Part shown: positions 25,413 to 38,216 of the stretch, piece by piece
Numbering within the stretch: the first letter of the stretch is position 1
How the letters are laid out: every line of letters starts with the position of its first letter
Assembly (NCBI RefSeq): GCF_030149515.1
Contig: NZ_JASBRI010000025.1
Coordinates: 62,001-126,000, forward strand
Length of the DNA: 64,000 nucleotides
From: Maricaulis sp.
GTDB taxonomy: Bacteria; Pseudomonadota; Alphaproteobacteria; Caulobacterales; Maricaulaceae
Reading direction: 5' to 3'
Made by a program: the position numbers and the translations under genes
Notes under the pieces: model-generated
Told to the model about the DNA's origin: nothing
Seen by the model: the letters and a program-made list of their open reading frames with translations, nothing else
Database searches by the model: none

Positions 25413-26089
25413 GCGTCATGATCGAATGCCGCGATCTGGTGAGGACCTATGTGATGGGCGACCAGGTCGTGCGCGCGCTGGACGGGGTCAGTGCGGATAT
25501 CGGGGCAGGCGAGTACATCGCCGTGACCGGCGCGTCGGGGTCCGGCAAGTCGACTTTCATGAATCTTCTCGGTGCGCTCGACCGGCCGAGCGAAGGCTCG
25601 CTGCGCGTGGCGGGCGAGAACCTGTCCGCCCTCGACCCCGACCGGCTGGCCGAGTTCCGCAACCGCACCATCGGTTTCGTCTTCCAGCAGTTCAACCTCC
25701 TGGCCCGCACCCCGGCGGTGGAGAATGCGGCCCTGCCGCTGCTCTATTCCGGTATCGTCCCTGCCGAACGCCGTCGGCGGGCGCTGGCGCGGCTGGAACA
25801 GGTCGGCCTGGCCGACCGCACCGGTCATCACCCGTCCCAGCTGTCCGGCGGCCAGCAGCAGCGCGTCGCCATCGCCCGCGCCCTGGTCAACGATCCGAAA
25901 ATCCTGCTCGCCGACGAGCCGACCGGGGCACTGGACAGCCAGACCTCCGAAGACATCATGGCGATCTTCGACCGGCTCAACCGGGAAGGGATCACGATCA
26001 TCCTGGTCACGCACGAGCAGGAGGTCGCCGATCATGCGCGGCGTCAGCTGGTCTTCCGGGACGGCCGGATCGTGGAGGACAGGCCATGA
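25409..26089 (+). CDS. MacB/LolD-type ABC transporter ATP-binding protein
   Basis: A 226-residue ATPase with all motifs: Walker A 'GASGSGKST' (about residue 37), Q-loop 'QQFNLL', signature '[15 protein letters not shown]', Walker B '[10 protein letters not shown]' and the H-loop 'LVTHEQEVA'. It belongs to the MacB/LolD/FtsE class, which powers mechanotransmission rather than membrane transport by itself. Its start overlaps the adaptor stop by 4 bases and its stop overlaps the permease start by 4 bases, so the three products are made together. Confidence 0.93.
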   Translation: MSVMIECRDLVRTYVMGDQVVRALDGVSADIGAGEYIAVTGASGSGKSTFMNLLGALDRPSEGSLRVAGENLSALDPDRLAEFRNRTIGFVFQQFNLLARTPAVENAALPLLYSGIVPAERRRRALARLEQVGLADRTGHHPSQLSGGQQQRVAIARALVNDPKILLADEPTGALDSQTSEDIMAIFDRLNREGITIILVTHEQEVADHARRQLVFRDGRIVEDRP

Positions 26090-27321
26090 ACAGTCTCGCC
26101 TCGCTGCGCGTGGCCCTGGTGGCCCTGCGCGTCAACGCCCTGCGCAGCGCGCTGGCCATGCTGGGCGTGATCATCGGCGTTGCCTCGGTCATCGTCCTGG
26201 TGTCGATCAGCGAGGGCACCAAGCAGGCCGTCGAGGAACAGATCGCCAGTTTCGGGGCCAACCTGCTGATCATCCGTCCGGGTTCGTCCATGTTCGGCGG
26301 CCGCCGCGGCGGGGCGGGCACGGCCGATCCGCTGACCGACGGCGATGTCGGGGCTATCCGCAACGAGATCGCGGGCCTGGCCGGCGTGTCGGGCGAGGTG
26401 TCCACGATGTCGACCGTGGTGTTCGGCGGCGTCAACTGGTCGACCCGCATCCAGGGTGTCAATCCGGACTATTTCGCCGCGCGCGGCTGGACGGTTGCAG
26501 ACGGGCGTGCGTTTTCCGGAGCCGAGGAACAGTCCGGCCGGCGCTATGCCCTGGTGGGCCAGTCGATTGTCGAGGAATTGTTCGATGGCGCCGATCCGCT
26601 GGGGCAGGCAATCCGCATTGCCGGACATCCGTTCGAAGTGATCGGCACGCTGGAACGCAAGGGCGAGACGTCCTGGGGCCAGGACCAGGATGATGTGATC
26701 TTCGCACCGCTGAATACGATCCGGCAGCGTTTCGGGGCCGGTATCAGCGTCACCCAGCGCGACGCGGTGCAGACCGTCTATGCCGATATCGCACCGGGCG
26801 AATCCACCGGCCGCGTCATCGCGGACATCGAGAATTTGCTGCGCATCCGCCGCGATATTCCGCCCGGCGCCGAGGATGATTTCGTCGTCGGTTCGCTGGC
26901 CGAATTCATACGCGCCCGCAACGAGACCGAAAGCCAGCTGGGCCTGCTGCTGGCCGTGGGGGCCGGCATTGTCCTGCTGGTTGGCGGAATCGGCATCATG
27001 AACATCATGCTGGTCTCGGTGACCGAGCGTACGCGCGAGATCGGCCTGCGCCTGGCCGTCGGTGCGCGCCGGCGCGACATCCGCAACCAGTTCCTGATCG
27101 AAAGCATCGTTCTGTGCCTGGTCGGCGGTCTGGCCGGCCTGGTGGCCGGCGTGGCGGGAACGCTTGTCTATGCCGAGGTCGGCCAGCTGGAAATCGTTAT
27201 CGATCCGGTGATCGTTGCCATCGCCATCGGGGCGTCGGGCCTGGTCGGGATATTCTTCGGCCTCTATCCGGCCCACCGTGCCTCCCGCCTGGATCCGATC
27301 GAGGCGCTGCGGTTCGAATAG
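26086..27321 (+). CDS. MacB-type ABC transporter permease (MacB_PCD/FtsX)
   Basis: A 411-residue permease. One N-terminal helix (about residues 22-42) is followed by a ~230-residue periplasmic MacB_PCD domain and three C-terminal helices with the FtsX signature 'MNIMLVSVTERTREIGLRLAVGA'. Together with the adaptor and ATPase it forms a tripartite efflux system of the MacAB type, where ATPase and permease are separate proteins instead of fused as in E. coli MacB. Possible cargos include antibiotics, lipopeptides and haem-like molecules; none is indicated. The outer-membrane channel is not in the window. Confidence 0.9.
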   Translation: MNSLASLRVALVALRVNALRSALAMLGVIIGVASVIVLVSISEGTKQAVEEQIASFGANLLIIRPGSSMFGGRRGGAGTADPLTDGDVGAIRNEIAGLAGVSGEVSTMSTVVFGGVNWSTRIQGVNPDYFAARGWTVADGRAFSGAEEQSGRRYALVGQSIVEELFDGADPLGQAIRIAGHPFEVIGTLERKGETSWGQDQDDVIFAPLNTIRQRFGAGISVTQRDAVQTVYADIAPGESTGRVIADIENLLRIRRDIPPGAEDDFVVGSLAEFIRARNETESQLGLLLAVGAGIVLLVGGIGIMNIMLVSVTERTREIGLRLAVGARRRDIRNQFLIESIVLCLVGGLAGLVAGVAGTLVYAEVGQLEIVIDPVIVAIAIGASGLVGIFFGLYPAHRASRLDPIEALRFE

Positions 27322-27326
27322 CCCGG

Positions 27327-30300
27327 CTATTTGGCGGCGTGTTCGCTCACGTCCGGCGGAATTTCCGTCTCGCGGCCGGCGGCAGGCAGCGAAAAGAAGA
27401 AGGTCGCGCCCTCGCCCGGCTGGCTTTCCACCCAGACGGCCCCGCCATGACGTTCGACGGCCTGCCGCACGATCGCCAGTCCGATCCCGGTTCCCCTGTA
27501 GGCTTCGCGTGAATGAAGCCGCTGGAAAGGTGCGAAAATCTTTTCGGAGAATTTCTCGTCCAGTCCGATCCCGTTGTCGCTGACCGCGAAGACCCACAGG
27601 CCGTCGCGGCGTTCGGCGGCGATGCCGATCTCCGGAGCCTTGTCTTCGGCGCGGTATTTGACGGCGTTGCTGACCAGGTTCTGCAGAATCTGGATCAGGA
27701 GCGTCCTGTCGGCCTCGACGGTCGGGAGTGTTCCCGGGCGTATGATCGCGCCGCTTTCTGCGATGGCGGTTTCCAGTTGTTCGACGGCCTGTCCCAGGGC
27801 CTCGGACACATCGACCGGCTTGCGGTCGATGGGCTGGCTGGCGAGCCGGGAATAGGCCAGGAGATCGTCGATCAGCCTCTGCATGCGATGCGCCGCGTCG
27901 ACCAGGAATTCCAGATGCCGGGTCCCGTCCTCGTCGAAGGTGTCGGTATAGCGCCGTTGCAAAAGGCCGGCGAAGGCCGCGATCTTGCGCAGCGGCTCCT
28001 GCAGGTCGTGCGAAGCGACGGTGGCGAAGCGATCGAGCTCCCGGTTGGAGCGTTCGAGCATCTCGTTCGCCTCGCGCAACTGGGTCACATCGGTCATCAC
28101 GGCATAGCTGCGCAGGGGCCGGCCGTCCCTGTCGCGCTCCAGAAAGGAGGACAGGAGAACATCGATCCCGCTCCCGTCCTTGCGCAGGAACCGGTAGGGC
28201 ACATTGGTATTGGTGCCGTATTTGAACAGGTAGGGCAGGGATATCTCGACGGCGCGCCTGCGGGATTCAGCATCGAGGAAATCGATCGATTTCCGGCCCA
28301 CGACCTCGTCCCGCTCATAGCCGAGATAGGTTAGCCAGTAGTCCGAGACTTCGACAATGTAGCCGTCCGGATCGATGGTATGCATCATGGCGGGCGTGGC
28401 GCGGTAGATGCGTTCGAAACGTTCCCGCTTCTCGTCATGTTCCCGGTCGGCACGGCGTGCGGAATCGATGTTCCAGATCACACCGCTGGACACGACCGGC
28501 CGGCCGTCCCGGTCACATTCGACGACCGATCCGATATTGCGGTACCAGACCCATTCGCCCTTGTGGTTCTTCAGCCGGTACTCGTAGTCCGCCGTCTTTA
28601 GTTCGCCGGCAATGGCGCGCGACGCGATGCCTTTCAGATTGTCCCGGTCGTCGGGATGGACACGCGCGTACCAGTCGCTCATCGGCAGGGTGATCTCGGT
28701 GCCGGCAGCGAAGAGTTCCGGCACCAGGGAACCCCGGAAGGTGACCGTGTCGTCCTTGTAGCTGCGCCGCCATGTTCCGATCGAGGCCGCTTCGACGGCT
28801 TCCGAGAGCTGCTGGTCGCGCGCCTGCAGTGCCGCCTCCGTGCGTACGCGCTCGGAGATGTCGGTGATGAAGCCGGTCGCGATGACCGGCCGGCCCTGAT
28901 CGTCCCGCTGGCTGATCCGGCCCCGGTTGTGGATGTGAATCCAGTCCTGCAATTCCGACCTGTACCGCACGACATAGTCGACATGGTCGCTCTCGCCGGA
29001 AACCAGCGTCTCATAGCAAGCGGTGCAGATGTGAAGATCGTCCGGATGAACCCGTTCGAGCCAGTCATTATAGCTGATCCGCGCATCGCGTGAGGGCAAG
29101 CCCATCATTTCCGCGATGACCGCTGTGATTTCGGCGACCTGGCTGTGCAGGTCCAGCCGCCACGCACCCTCGTTCGCTGCCTTCAGGGCATCGCGAAGGC
29201 GGGATTCGCTACGGCGCAAGGCCGTCTCCAGGCGGTGTTCTTCGGTGATGTCGCTGATCATGCCCGTCAGGCGTGCGGGATGCCCGTCGGGGGTCCAGTC
29301 CACAACGCGGCCCTGGGTTCGAAGCCAGACCTCGCTGCCGTCCTTCGCGATCATCGGGAAATCGCCGAACAGGCCGTTGATCACTGCAGGGTCGGTGTCC
29401 CGGGTAGCCGACTTGACGGCATCTAGAACCTGGTGGACGCGGTCGGTATCACCGGGCGGCGCGCGGTCCAGCCAGGCATCGAAGGACAGATCGGCCTCGT
29501 TCCCGCCAAGGCCCAGAAGCCGGACCACGAAACCGGAGAGGCGTACGCGGTTGCGCACCAGGTCGAAACTCCAGGCGCCCGTGTTTGCGGATTCATACGC
29601 TTCCTGCAGAAGGTCCTGGCTGATGGCGACCTGCTGCTCCAGCTGCTTGCGCTCGGAGATGTCGGTGATGATGCCTGCGGCGATCATCCGGCCATCCTCC
29701 GACGGCATCAGCCGGCCGCGGGATCGCAGCCAGATCCAGCTGTCGGTGCGTGCATCCAGAAGCCGGTACTCGGTGTCCATCGTGTCGGTCTGGCCGGCGG
29801 CAACCGCCTCGATCTGCCGGGCGACCTCGTCGCGCTGGTCGGGATGGGTCCGGTCGAGCAAGACCTGGCCGTCGATCTCCTCAGGCTCGTCGGGCAGGCC
29901 CAGCATGGCGCGAATCGGCCCGATCGGCGTGACGCGCATTGTGTCGGGCCGCAATTCCCAGACACCGCACGAACCCGCCTCGATGGCATTGGCCAGCTGG
30001 CGTTCGCGGTCTGCGAGCTTGTCCTCCAGCGCCTGACGTTCCGAGATGTCGGCGACGACGCCCGAGATGCGGAGAGGCGGCCCTTCGCGCGTGAACTCGG
30101 TGACGCGGCCACGCATGTGAAGCCAGCGCCATTCGCCGTCGGCCCGGCGCGCCCTGTAGGTCACGTCGAGCGAGGCGGTCGGCCGGTCCCGCAGGGCGTC
30201 AATGGCCGCGGCAACCTTGTCGCGCATGTTCGGATCGACCGTGTCGAGCCAGCGCTCGAGGCTGATCGTGGCATCGGTCGAGGCGATGCCGAGAAAGTCG

Positions 30301-30791
30301 TTGATGAAGCCGCGGGTCGAACCGAGTCCGGTGACCAGGTTGAGCGAGAACGCCCCCTCATTGGCCGAGGCGAGGGCTGCGCGCAGCTGGATGTCGCTCG
30401 CTTCCAGCTTGGCTTTCAGCGACAATTCGCCGGATACGTCGCGGACGACCAGCATGATGTCCGCGGCGGCGCCGGTCGGGTCATCCACAAAAACCGCAAC
30501 GGTCTCGCCGTCGAAGATGCGGCCGCCCAGGGTGCGGTAGCGGCCGACGAACTGTGTTTCCGGGCGATCGGGGCGAAGGCCGAAGCGGGAGCCGGACAAC
30601 GCGTCGAAATCGCGCGCATTGGCGAACAGGCTCTGTCCGCTCCGGCCGGCGAGCCCGGCGGCGTTCTGCCCAAAGAGACGGGTTGCCGCCGGGTTGAACG
30701 AGCGGACGCGAAGCTCGGGATCGAGCACGATGACCGCCATTGGTGCGCTCTGGTAGAGCGCACGCAGGACTTCTTTCGAACGCCCCGTCAT
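27327..30791 (-). CDS. Soluble multi-PAS sensor histidine kinase
   Basis: A ~1154-residue kinase with no transmembrane segment, so cytoplasmic. I count seven PAS or PAS-like modules in series (starting near residues 10, 125, 260, 390, 510, 640 and 775), several separated by PAC-type 'GVVADIS' or 'GMISDIT' ends. The transmitter follows: '[16 protein letters not shown]' with the phospho-acceptor His near residue 927, N box 'LVSNAVKYR', G1 'DNGIGLD' and G2 'GTGIGLAIV'. The 'SHDLQEPL' style is that of phytochrome-like kinases. There is no receiver domain and no response regulator next to it. ATG 30791 is preferred to TTG 30848. Its stop is 5 bases from the convergent efflux permease. Confidence 0.9.
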   Translation of the reverse strand: MTGRSKEVLRALYQSAPMAVIVLDPELRVRSFNPAATRLFGQNAAGLAGRSGQSLFANARDFDALSGSRFGLRPDRPETQFVGRYRTLGGRIFDGETVAVFVDDPTGAAADIMLVVRDVSGELSLKAKLEASDIQLRAALASANEGAFSLNLVTGLGSTRGFINDFLGIASTDATISLERWLDTVDPNMRDKVAAAIDALRDRPTASLDVTYRARRADGEWRWLHMRGRVTEFTREGPPLRISGVVADISERQALEDKLADRERQLANAIEAGSCGVWELRPDTMRVTPIGPIRAMLGLPDEPEEIDGQVLLDRTHPDQRDEVARQIEAVAAGQTDTMDTEYRLLDARTDSWIWLRSRGRLMPSEDGRMIAAGIITDISERKQLEQQVAISQDLLQEAYESANTGAWSFDLVRNRVRLSGFVVRLLGLGGNEADLSFDAWLDRAPPGDTDRVHQVLDAVKSATRDTDPAVINGLFGDFPMIAKDGSEVWLRTQGRVVDWTPDGHPARLTGMISDITEEHRLETALRRSESRLRDALKAANEGAWRLDLHSQVAEITAVIAEMMGLPSRDARISYNDWLERVHPDDLHICTACYETLVSGESDHVDYVVRYRSELQDWIHIHNRGRISQRDDQGRPVIATGFITDISERVRTEAALQARDQQLSEAVEAASIGTWRRSYKDDTVTFRGSLVPELFAAGTEITLPMSDWYARVHPDDRDNLKGIASRAIAGELKTADYEYRLKNHKGEWVWYRNIGSVVECDRDGRPVVSSGVIWNIDSARRADREHDEKRERFERIYRATPAMMHTIDPDGYIVEVSDYWLTYLGYERDEVVGRKSIDFLDAESRRRAVEISLPYLFKYGTNTNVPYRFLRKDGSGIDVLLSSFLERDRDGRPLRSYAVMTDVTQLREANEMLERSNRELDRFATVASHDLQEPLRKIAAFAGLLQRRYTDTFDEDGTRHLEFLVDAAHRMQRLIDDLLAYSRLASQPIDRKPVDVSEALGQAVEQLETAIAESGAIIRPGTLPTVEADRTLLIQILQNLVSNAVKYRAEDKAPEIGIAAERRDGLWVFAVSDNGIGLDEKFSEKIFAPFQRLHSREAYRGTGIGLAIVRQAVERHGGAVWVESQPGEGATFFFSLPAAGRETEIPPDVSEHAAK

Positions 30792-31066
30792 GCGGTGACC
30801 CGGAAAACTGTCCGGCGGGTATGCAATTCCATGCGTGTGCGGTCCCAATCCGTACTGGCGTCATCTTGCAACAAGCGCAGCCGAAAGGGAAAGTTTTCTC
30901 GCCTGTCCATTACATCCCGCCGGTTTCCGCAGGCAGGCGCGCACGCCCGGGCATCCGGCGCAAGGGTCTTCGAGGGATTGTCTCGACCGTGAATGATGTC
31001 GAGGCTGGTCAAGGCGAAATCCGTCGATATGCTCGCCATCCCCGCTCTTGCTGGAGGAGTAGTGAT

Positions 31067-32926
<1,860 letters not shown>

Positions 32927-33007
32927 TCTGCAGGTCCTTGCGCTATTTCACTCGACTTGCGGCTGTGCCCCGCTAGGTTCGGCCGGGAGACCGAAGGGGA
33001 GAGGCCG

Positions 33008-35863
33008 ATGCCCTCAGTGCGCGTAACCGACATGTTCAAACGGGTTCTGACCGGGGTCTGCCTGGCAGGTCTTGTCGCCTGCCAGCCGGCGCCGGAAGCG
33101 CCGGCTCCGGCCGACTACGCATTTGTGCATGAAGTGTCCGATCTGCCAGCTGATCCGGACATTCGCTACGGCGAACTGGACAACGGTCTGCGCTATGCCA
33201 TCCGGGTCAACCAGACGCCGCCCAACGTTGCGTCGGTGCGCATGGTATTCAACGCCGGATCGCTGGCCGAGGCGGACGATCAGCGCGGTCTGGCTCATTT
33301 TATCGAACACATGGCGTTCAACGGATCGACCGAGGTTCCCGAGGGCGAAATGGTGCCGCTACTGGAGCGGCACGGCCTGCAATTCGGCCCCGATACCAAC
33401 GCCTTCACGGGCTATGAAACCGTCGGCTATCAGCTGGATATCCCCGAGGTTGACGAGGAGACGGTGGATACCGCGCTTTTCCTGATGCGGCAGACGGCCA
33501 GTGAACTTCTGATGGATGACGAGGCGATCGATCGCGAACGCGGCGTCATCCTGTCCGAGGAACGTTTCCGCAATACGCCGATCCGGCGCTGGAACGATGC
33601 GCTCTGGCGATTCCGCCTGCCGCACACCAATGTCGCCGACCGGGATGCCATCGGTACCGTCGAGGTGATCGAGACGGCAGGGCGCGAGCGCTTCGTGGAT
33701 TACTACGAGAACTACTATGTGCCCGACCGCGGCCTGATCGTGGTGGCGGGCGATATCGATCCGGACGTGATCGAGGCAAAGATCCGCGACCGGTTTTCCG
33801 GCTGGACCGGGATAGAGGACCCGCGCGGCGATCCGGAGGTCGGCACGGTGAGTCCCGACCGGCCGCTCTCGGTCGGCTATTTCCATGACCCGGAAATCTA
33901 CACCATCTTCACGGTCGACGCCGTACGTCCGCACCGGGACGTGCTGGATACGGCGCAGACCCGTTTCGAGAACAATCTCGCCAGTCTGGGCGACCGCATC
34001 CTGTCGCGCCGCTTTGCGACCCTGACCAGTTCGGGCACCTCGCCGCTGATCCAGGCGTCGGCCAATCATACCTCCGATTTCGGCGTTGCCGACCGGGCCA
34101 CCGTGCTCGCCGTGGCCCGGCCCGACCGGTGGCAGGACGCGATCGGCGCGGTCGAACAGGAATTGCGGCGGGCCCTGGAACACGGATTTACCGAGGCCGA
34201 GCTCGCCGAACAGATTGCCAATATGCGCACTGGCCTGCGCGATGCGGCAGACCAGGCCGGCACGCGCAGCAGTTCCAGCCTGGCCGACCAGATCTGGCAG
34301 AACTGGCGCCAGGACCAGGTGCTGACCTCACCCGCCTCGATGCTGCAGCGGTTCGAGGAAACGGTCGGCGACGTCACGGTCGAGGGCGTGAACGCGGCCT
34401 TCCGGGCCCAATGGGAGGGGGTGGAGCCCTTGCTCTTCCTGGCCTCGCCGATCCCGCTGGAAGATGCGGAATCGACCATCCGCGACGTCTGGGAGACCAG
34501 CGCGTCCCAGCCGGTCGAGCCGCCTGCTGCCGGTGGTGCAACCGACTTCGCCTACGGCGATTTCGGTCCGGCCGGCGCCGTCTCCGCACGCGAGGAAATC
34601 GGCGATCTCGGCCTGGTGCGCCTGCACTTTGCAAACGGCGTCGATGTAACCTTCAAGCGGACCGATTTCGAGGACCGTTCGATTCGTGTCCGCGTCGATT
34701 TCGGCCGCGGGGAACTCGAGCCGCGGGCCCTGGACGGGGTCGATATCGTGGCGGGTTCGGTCTTCACCTCTGCGGGGCTCGGCGCGCACAGCGAGGACGA
34801 AATGAACCGCGTTCTGGCCGGACGCAACGTAGGTTACGGCTTCAGTGTGGGCGATGACAGCTTCTCCTTCCAGGCCTCCACGACCCCGTCGGACCTGCGC
34901 ACCCAGTTCGATCTTCTCGCCGCCTATCTCACCGACCCCGGCTGGCGCCAGGAAGGGCTGGAACAATTCCGCGCGGTGATCCCGGAAATCCGCCGCAATC
35001 TTCATGCCTCGCCTTCCGGCGTGTTGCAGGCCGAGGTGTCGCGGATGATCCGCTCGGGCGATCCGCGCTACGGTCTGCCCGCCCCGGAACATGTGGCGGC
35101 CGTCGACATGGATGCGATCCGCACCTTCCTGACGCCGGCGCTGGAGCGTGCGCCGGTCGAGGTGACCGTGGTCGGGGATGTCACCGAGGACGAACTTGTC
35201 GCCGCGCTGGCGCCCACGCTGGGGGCGCTGCCGGAGCGCGCGGCCGACTGGCCGGACTATGACGAGGCCCGCACCGTGCGCTTTCCCGACCCGGTGGACG
35301 AGCCTGTCGTGCTGCGCCACAACGGTCCGGACGACCAGGCGATGGCGAATGTCTACTGGCCGACTTTCGACGACAGCGACCGGCGCCGCACGCGGGCCCT
35401 GGCATTGCTGCGCGCCGTGTTCGATCTGAAGCTCACCGAACGCCTGCGCGAAGCAGAGGGGTTCACCTATTCCGCCTTCAACAACGATACGGCGTCGGAC
35501 GTCTATCCGGGTTATGGCTATCTCTATGTCGGGGCCGATGTGCGCGTGGACGATGTCGATGCCACCTATGCCGCGATCGACGAGCTCGCGGCGGACCTGG
35601 CCGCCGGCGCGATCTCGGAAGACGAGCTGTTGCGGGCCCGGCGTCCGCTTCTCGAGCAGATCGAGAATGCCTTCGAGAACAACGGTGCCTGGCTCGGCTG
35701 GCTGTCCCAGTCCGTTACCCATCCCGAGCGTCTCGACCGGATCCGCGCCTTGAGCGAGGATTATGAGAGCATCACCCGCGACGAGCTTGTCGCCCTGGCG
35801 GAAACCTATCTCCAGCCCGGGCGCAGCTGGCGCGTCACGATCCTGCCGCAGAGCGGCGAATGA
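33008..35863 (+). CDS. M16-family metallopeptidase lipoprotein
   Basis: About 951 residues. The N-terminus has a lipoprotein signal ending 'LAGLVAC' (lipobox, Cys near residue 25), so it is anchored to a membrane on the periplasmic side. The zinc motif is 'HFIEH' in 'GLAHFIEHMAFNGS' near residue 98, with 'GVILSEERF' supplying the distal Glu; this is the PqqL-like branch. Two further modules complete the clamshell. ATG 33008 follows GGGGAGAGG; ATG 33032 would also keep the lipobox. It is followed by a lipoprotein FKBP 17 bases downstream, which suggests a joint periplasmic protein or peptide quality-control unit. Confidence 0.9.
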   Translation: MPSVRVTDMFKRVLTGVCLAGLVACQPAPEAPAPADYAFVHEVSDLPADPDIRYGELDNGLRYAIRVNQTPPNVASVRMVFNAGSLAEADDQRGLAHFIEHMAFNGSTEVPEGEMVPLLERHGLQFGPDTNAFTGYETVGYQLDIPEVDEETVDTALFLMRQTASELLMDDEAIDRERGVILSEERFRNTPIRRWNDALWRFRLPHTNVADRDAIGTVEVIETAGRERFVDYYENYYVPDRGLIVVAGDIDPDVIEAKIRDRFSGWTGIEDPRGDPEVGTVSPDRPLSVGYFHDPEIYTIFTVDAVRPHRDVLDTAQTRFENNLASLGDRILSRRFATLTSSGTSPLIQASANHTSDFGVADRATVLAVARPDRWQDAIGAVEQELRRALEHGFTEAELAEQIANMRTGLRDAADQAGTRSSSSLADQIWQNWRQDQVLTSPASMLQRFEETVGDVTVEGVNAAFRAQWEGVEPLLFLASPIPLEDAESTIRDVWETSASQPVEPPAAGGATDFAYGDFGPAGAVSAREEIGDLGLVRLHFANGVDVTFKRTDFEDRSIRVRVDFGRGELEPRALDGVDIVAGSVFTSAGLGAHSEDEMNRVLAGRNVGYGFSVGDDSFSFQASTTPSDLRTQFDLLAAYLTDPGWRQEGLEQFRAVIPEIRRNLHASPSGVLQAEVSRMIRSGDPRYGLPAPEHVAAVDMDAIRTFLTPALERAPVEVTVVGDVTEDELVAALAPTLGALPERAADWPDYDEARTVRFPDPVDEPVVLRHNGPDDQAMANVYWPTFDDSDRRRTRALALLRAVFDLKLTERLREAEGFTYSAFNNDTASDVYPGYGYLYVGADVRVDDVDATYAAIDELAADLAAGAISEDELLRARRPLLEQIENAFENNGAWLGWLSQSVTHPERLDRIRALSEDYESITRDELVALAETYLQPGRSWRVTILPQSGE

Positions 35864-35880
35864 TGTCCAAGGAGAGTTTC

Positions 35881-36471
35881 ATGCAACGTTCGATCCTGGC
35901 CACCGCGGCAAGCGTGCTGGCACTGTCCGCCTGTTCGGCGCCGCCGCCGGCGAATGACGAGGAGGCCCTGGCGCGGGCGCGGGCCTGCGACACGCCCGAG
36001 AGTGCCGAAATCCCGCTCGCCGATGCGCCGGAAGAGGCGGGCGATGCCGAGGCGAATGCCGCTGCGGCCGAAGCCTATCTGGAAACCGTGCGCACCGGAC
36101 GCTGCGTGTTCGAACTGGAAAACGGTCTCGTTTTCCGCATTCGCGATGCCGTCGAGGACGGTCCCTCGCCCGAGCGCGGCGATCTGGTCACGGTGCATTA
36201 TCGCGGCCTGTTCCCGCACGGCGACGAGTTCGATTCGTCCTATGCCCGCGGCGAACCGGCGACCTTCCCGTCCGACCGCCTTATCCGCGGCTGGGTCGAG
36301 GCATTGCCGCTGATGCGCGTGGGCGAAACCTGGGAGCTGTACATCCCGCCGGCCCTGGGATATGGCGAACGCGGCACCGGCCCGATCGGCCCCAACCAGG
36401 CCCTGGTCTTCCAGCTGGAGCTGATCGACCTGCCCGGCCATGAGGACGAAGACAGCGACGGCGACGGGTAA
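35881..36471 (+). CDS. Lipoprotein FKBP-type peptidyl-prolyl cis-trans isomerase
   Basis: A 196-residue protein with lipoprotein signal 'LALSAC' (Cys near residue 19) and an FKBP domain in the C-terminal half: 'GDLVTVHYRGLFPHGDEFDSS', 'LIRGWVEALPLMRVGETWELYIP', 'LGYGERG...IGPNQALVFQLELIDL'. It catalyses proline isomerisation during folding of exported proteins. An acidic, Ala-rich linker precedes the domain and an Asp-rich tail ends it. ATG 35881 follows AAGGAG. The gene closely follows the M16 lipoprotein and is probably in one operon with it. Confidence 0.88.
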   Translation: MQRSILATAASVLALSACSAPPPANDEEALARARACDTPESAEIPLADAPEEAGDAEANAAAAEAYLETVRTGRCVFELENGLVFRIRDAVEDGPSPERGDLVTVHYRGLFPHGDEFDSSYARGEPATFPSDRLIRGWVEALPLMRVGETWELYIPPALGYGERGTGPIGPNQALVFQLELIDLPGHEDEDSDGDG

Positions 36472-36491
36472 CGCGCATTCTCCGGCGGCCA

Positions 36492-36520
36492 ATCCCCGTC
36501 TCTTCCGGGGAGACGGGGAT
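36492..36520. terminator. Bidirectional hairpin between the FKBP and TadG-like genes
   Basis: Perfect 11-bp stem ATCCCCGTCTC (36492-36502) / GAGACGGGGAT (36510-36520) with a 7-base loop, between two convergent genes. No T-run follows on either strand. Confidence 0.5.
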
Positions 36521-36528
36521 GGCGGACC

Positions 36529-38097
36529 CTAGCGTGACAGGCGCAGACCGGTCAGGTCGCCGGCGATCATTTCGAACGCGTCTTCCAGGGCCTCGTCCGA
36601 GGGGGAGTCGAAATAGAGGCTGGAGTGCGAGGCGCAGTTTCGCATCAGGTCGCGCGTCGAGGACGAGGAGACCTGGAAGGTGATCGTGTAGACCCGGATG
36701 CCCAGAGACTTGGCATAGTCGCAGGCCGCTTCGGTGCGGTCGTCGAGGGCCCGGGACAGGACGCGCCTGCTGGACGAGCGCACGCCCAGCCGGCCGTCCA
36801 CGGCATAGCCATACGCCTCGTAGTCGGACATCAGGTCGGTGTTCCGCCCGGACATGACATTGTCGCCGTCGGTGAGGATGACCATGGCCTTGATCACCTC
36901 GTCATCGGCATAGGACACGCCCTCGGTGAAGGGTTCGCCCGGGGAGATCACGCGCACGCCCCAGCCGATCCCGTTGGGAATATTCGTCGTACCGCTGGCG
37001 TCCATGTCGGAGATGGCGTTCTCGATCTGGCGCCGGTTCGTGGTGAGCGGGGTGACGGGCGTGGTCGTGCAGGACCGGTTGGTCCGGTATTCGGAGGTCC
37101 AGGCGCCGTCATACTTGAGAAGGTTGCGCAGCCGCTCGGTCACGCCGCCGCCGATACCGTCGGACAGGTAGTCGTTTGAATATCCGCCGATATCGGGTTC
37201 GTCGGGCGAGAAATAGGGTACGAACAGCGTGGCCGGATTGCCGACCGACGGCGGGGTGTCGTCGATATCGTAAGGCGGAAGGCGTGCTTCCACGCAGCCC
37301 TGCCAGGCCGCATTGCGGACCTGGTCGAACAAGTCCCAGTGATTGACCCGGATTTCCTCGGTCTCGCAGCGGCGGCCACCCCGGCCGCGGCCGCGGCCCC
37401 GGCCCGTGCAGGTCTCGACCTCGACGGTTCCGCCCGCCCACTCGGCGTGCTGCGGGGACAGTGCGTCGGGATCGAGCCACCAGACGCGCTCGTGCTGCGT
37501 GCCGACATTCACCGTGGCCGCAAAGGGGACGAGGCCGATCCGGACATCGCCGGTCTCGTCGGCGGCCTCGAACAGGATTTCGGTGAGAAGTTCGGCGCTG
37601 CTGCGCAGCGAGCGAATCTTCGATCCGCCCATGGATCCGGTATTGTCGAGCACCATGACGAGTTCCAGCCGCTGACGCGCGCGCTGCACTTCGCTTTCCC
37701 AGTGTACGGTGATGTAGTCGATGCCGGCGAGGCCCAGCATGGTCGTGCGCACGCGCGCCTCGCCGCGCACCGTGACCGTGTCGCTCTCGTCGTCGATCGA
37801 GACCGTGACATTGGTGACCGTCCCCAGCTCCCGGCCGGGATAATTGGCGGCAATGAAATCATTGGCGATGTCCAGGGCGTCGTCGTTCGACAGGCTGGTG
37901 TTCACGCCGACAGCCAGCGCGGCTGCATCAAGTGCCTGGGCCAGGCGCGAGCGTGCATTCATCGCCTGGCTCAGATCCACAGCCCCGCCGGACAACAGCG
38001 TGACCGGAAGCAGGGACAGGGCGAAAATCATGGCCACATTGCCCCGGCGGTTGCCGAGGAAGCGGGCCAGGGTTTGAAACAGCCGTGACATGGCCAT
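36529..38097 (-). CDS. TadG-like protein with a von Willebrand A domain (copy 1)
   Basis: A 522-residue protein. The start 'RRGNVAMIFALSLLPVTLLSGGAVDLSQAMNAR' is the pilin-like N-terminal helix of TadE/TadG pseudopilins. It is followed by a vWA domain with a MIDAS motif 'LDNTGSMGGS' (about residue 150) and 'ILTDGDN' (about residue 410). Such proteins sit at the envelope beside the tight-adherence (Flp) pilus. A low-complexity Gly-Arg run (about residues 232-241, 'GRGRGRGRGG') lies inside the vWA region and is missing from the paralogue at 39323-40810. No other tad genes are nearby. ATG 38097 or 38091 may be the start. Confidence 0.85.
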   Translation of the reverse strand: MAMSRLFQTLARFLGNRRGNVAMIFALSLLPVTLLSGGAVDLSQAMNARSRLAQALDAAALAVGVNTSLSNDDALDIANDFIAANYPGRELGTVTNVTVSIDDESDTVTVRGEARVRTTMLGLAGIDYITVHWESEVQRARQRLELVMVLDNTGSMGGSKIRSLRSSAELLTEILFEAADETGDVRIGLVPFAATVNVGTQHERVWWLDPDALSPQHAEWAGGTVEVETCTGRGRGRGRGGRRCETEEIRVNHWDLFDQVRNAAWQGCVEARLPPYDIDDTPPSVGNPATLFVPYFSPDEPDIGGYSNDYLSDGIGGGVTERLRNLLKYDGAWTSEYRTNRSCTTTPVTPLTTNRRQIENAISDMDASGTTNIPNGIGWGVRVISPGEPFTEGVSYADDEVIKAMVILTDGDNVMSGRNTDLMSDYEAYGYAVDGRLGVRSSSRRVLSRALDDRTEAACDYAKSLGIRVYTITFQVSSSSTRDLMRNCASHSSLYFDSPSDEALEDAFEMIAGDLTGLRLSR

Positions 38098-38216
38098 GAG
38101 CGGGATCCCGTCAAAATCCCTAAAATGCTAGCGGTTCGGAATTAAGGCGGCGTTATGGTGCAAGGTATTCAAACGGTTAATGCCATGCTTCAGGGTGGCG
38201 GGGCCGGGATCCGTGT

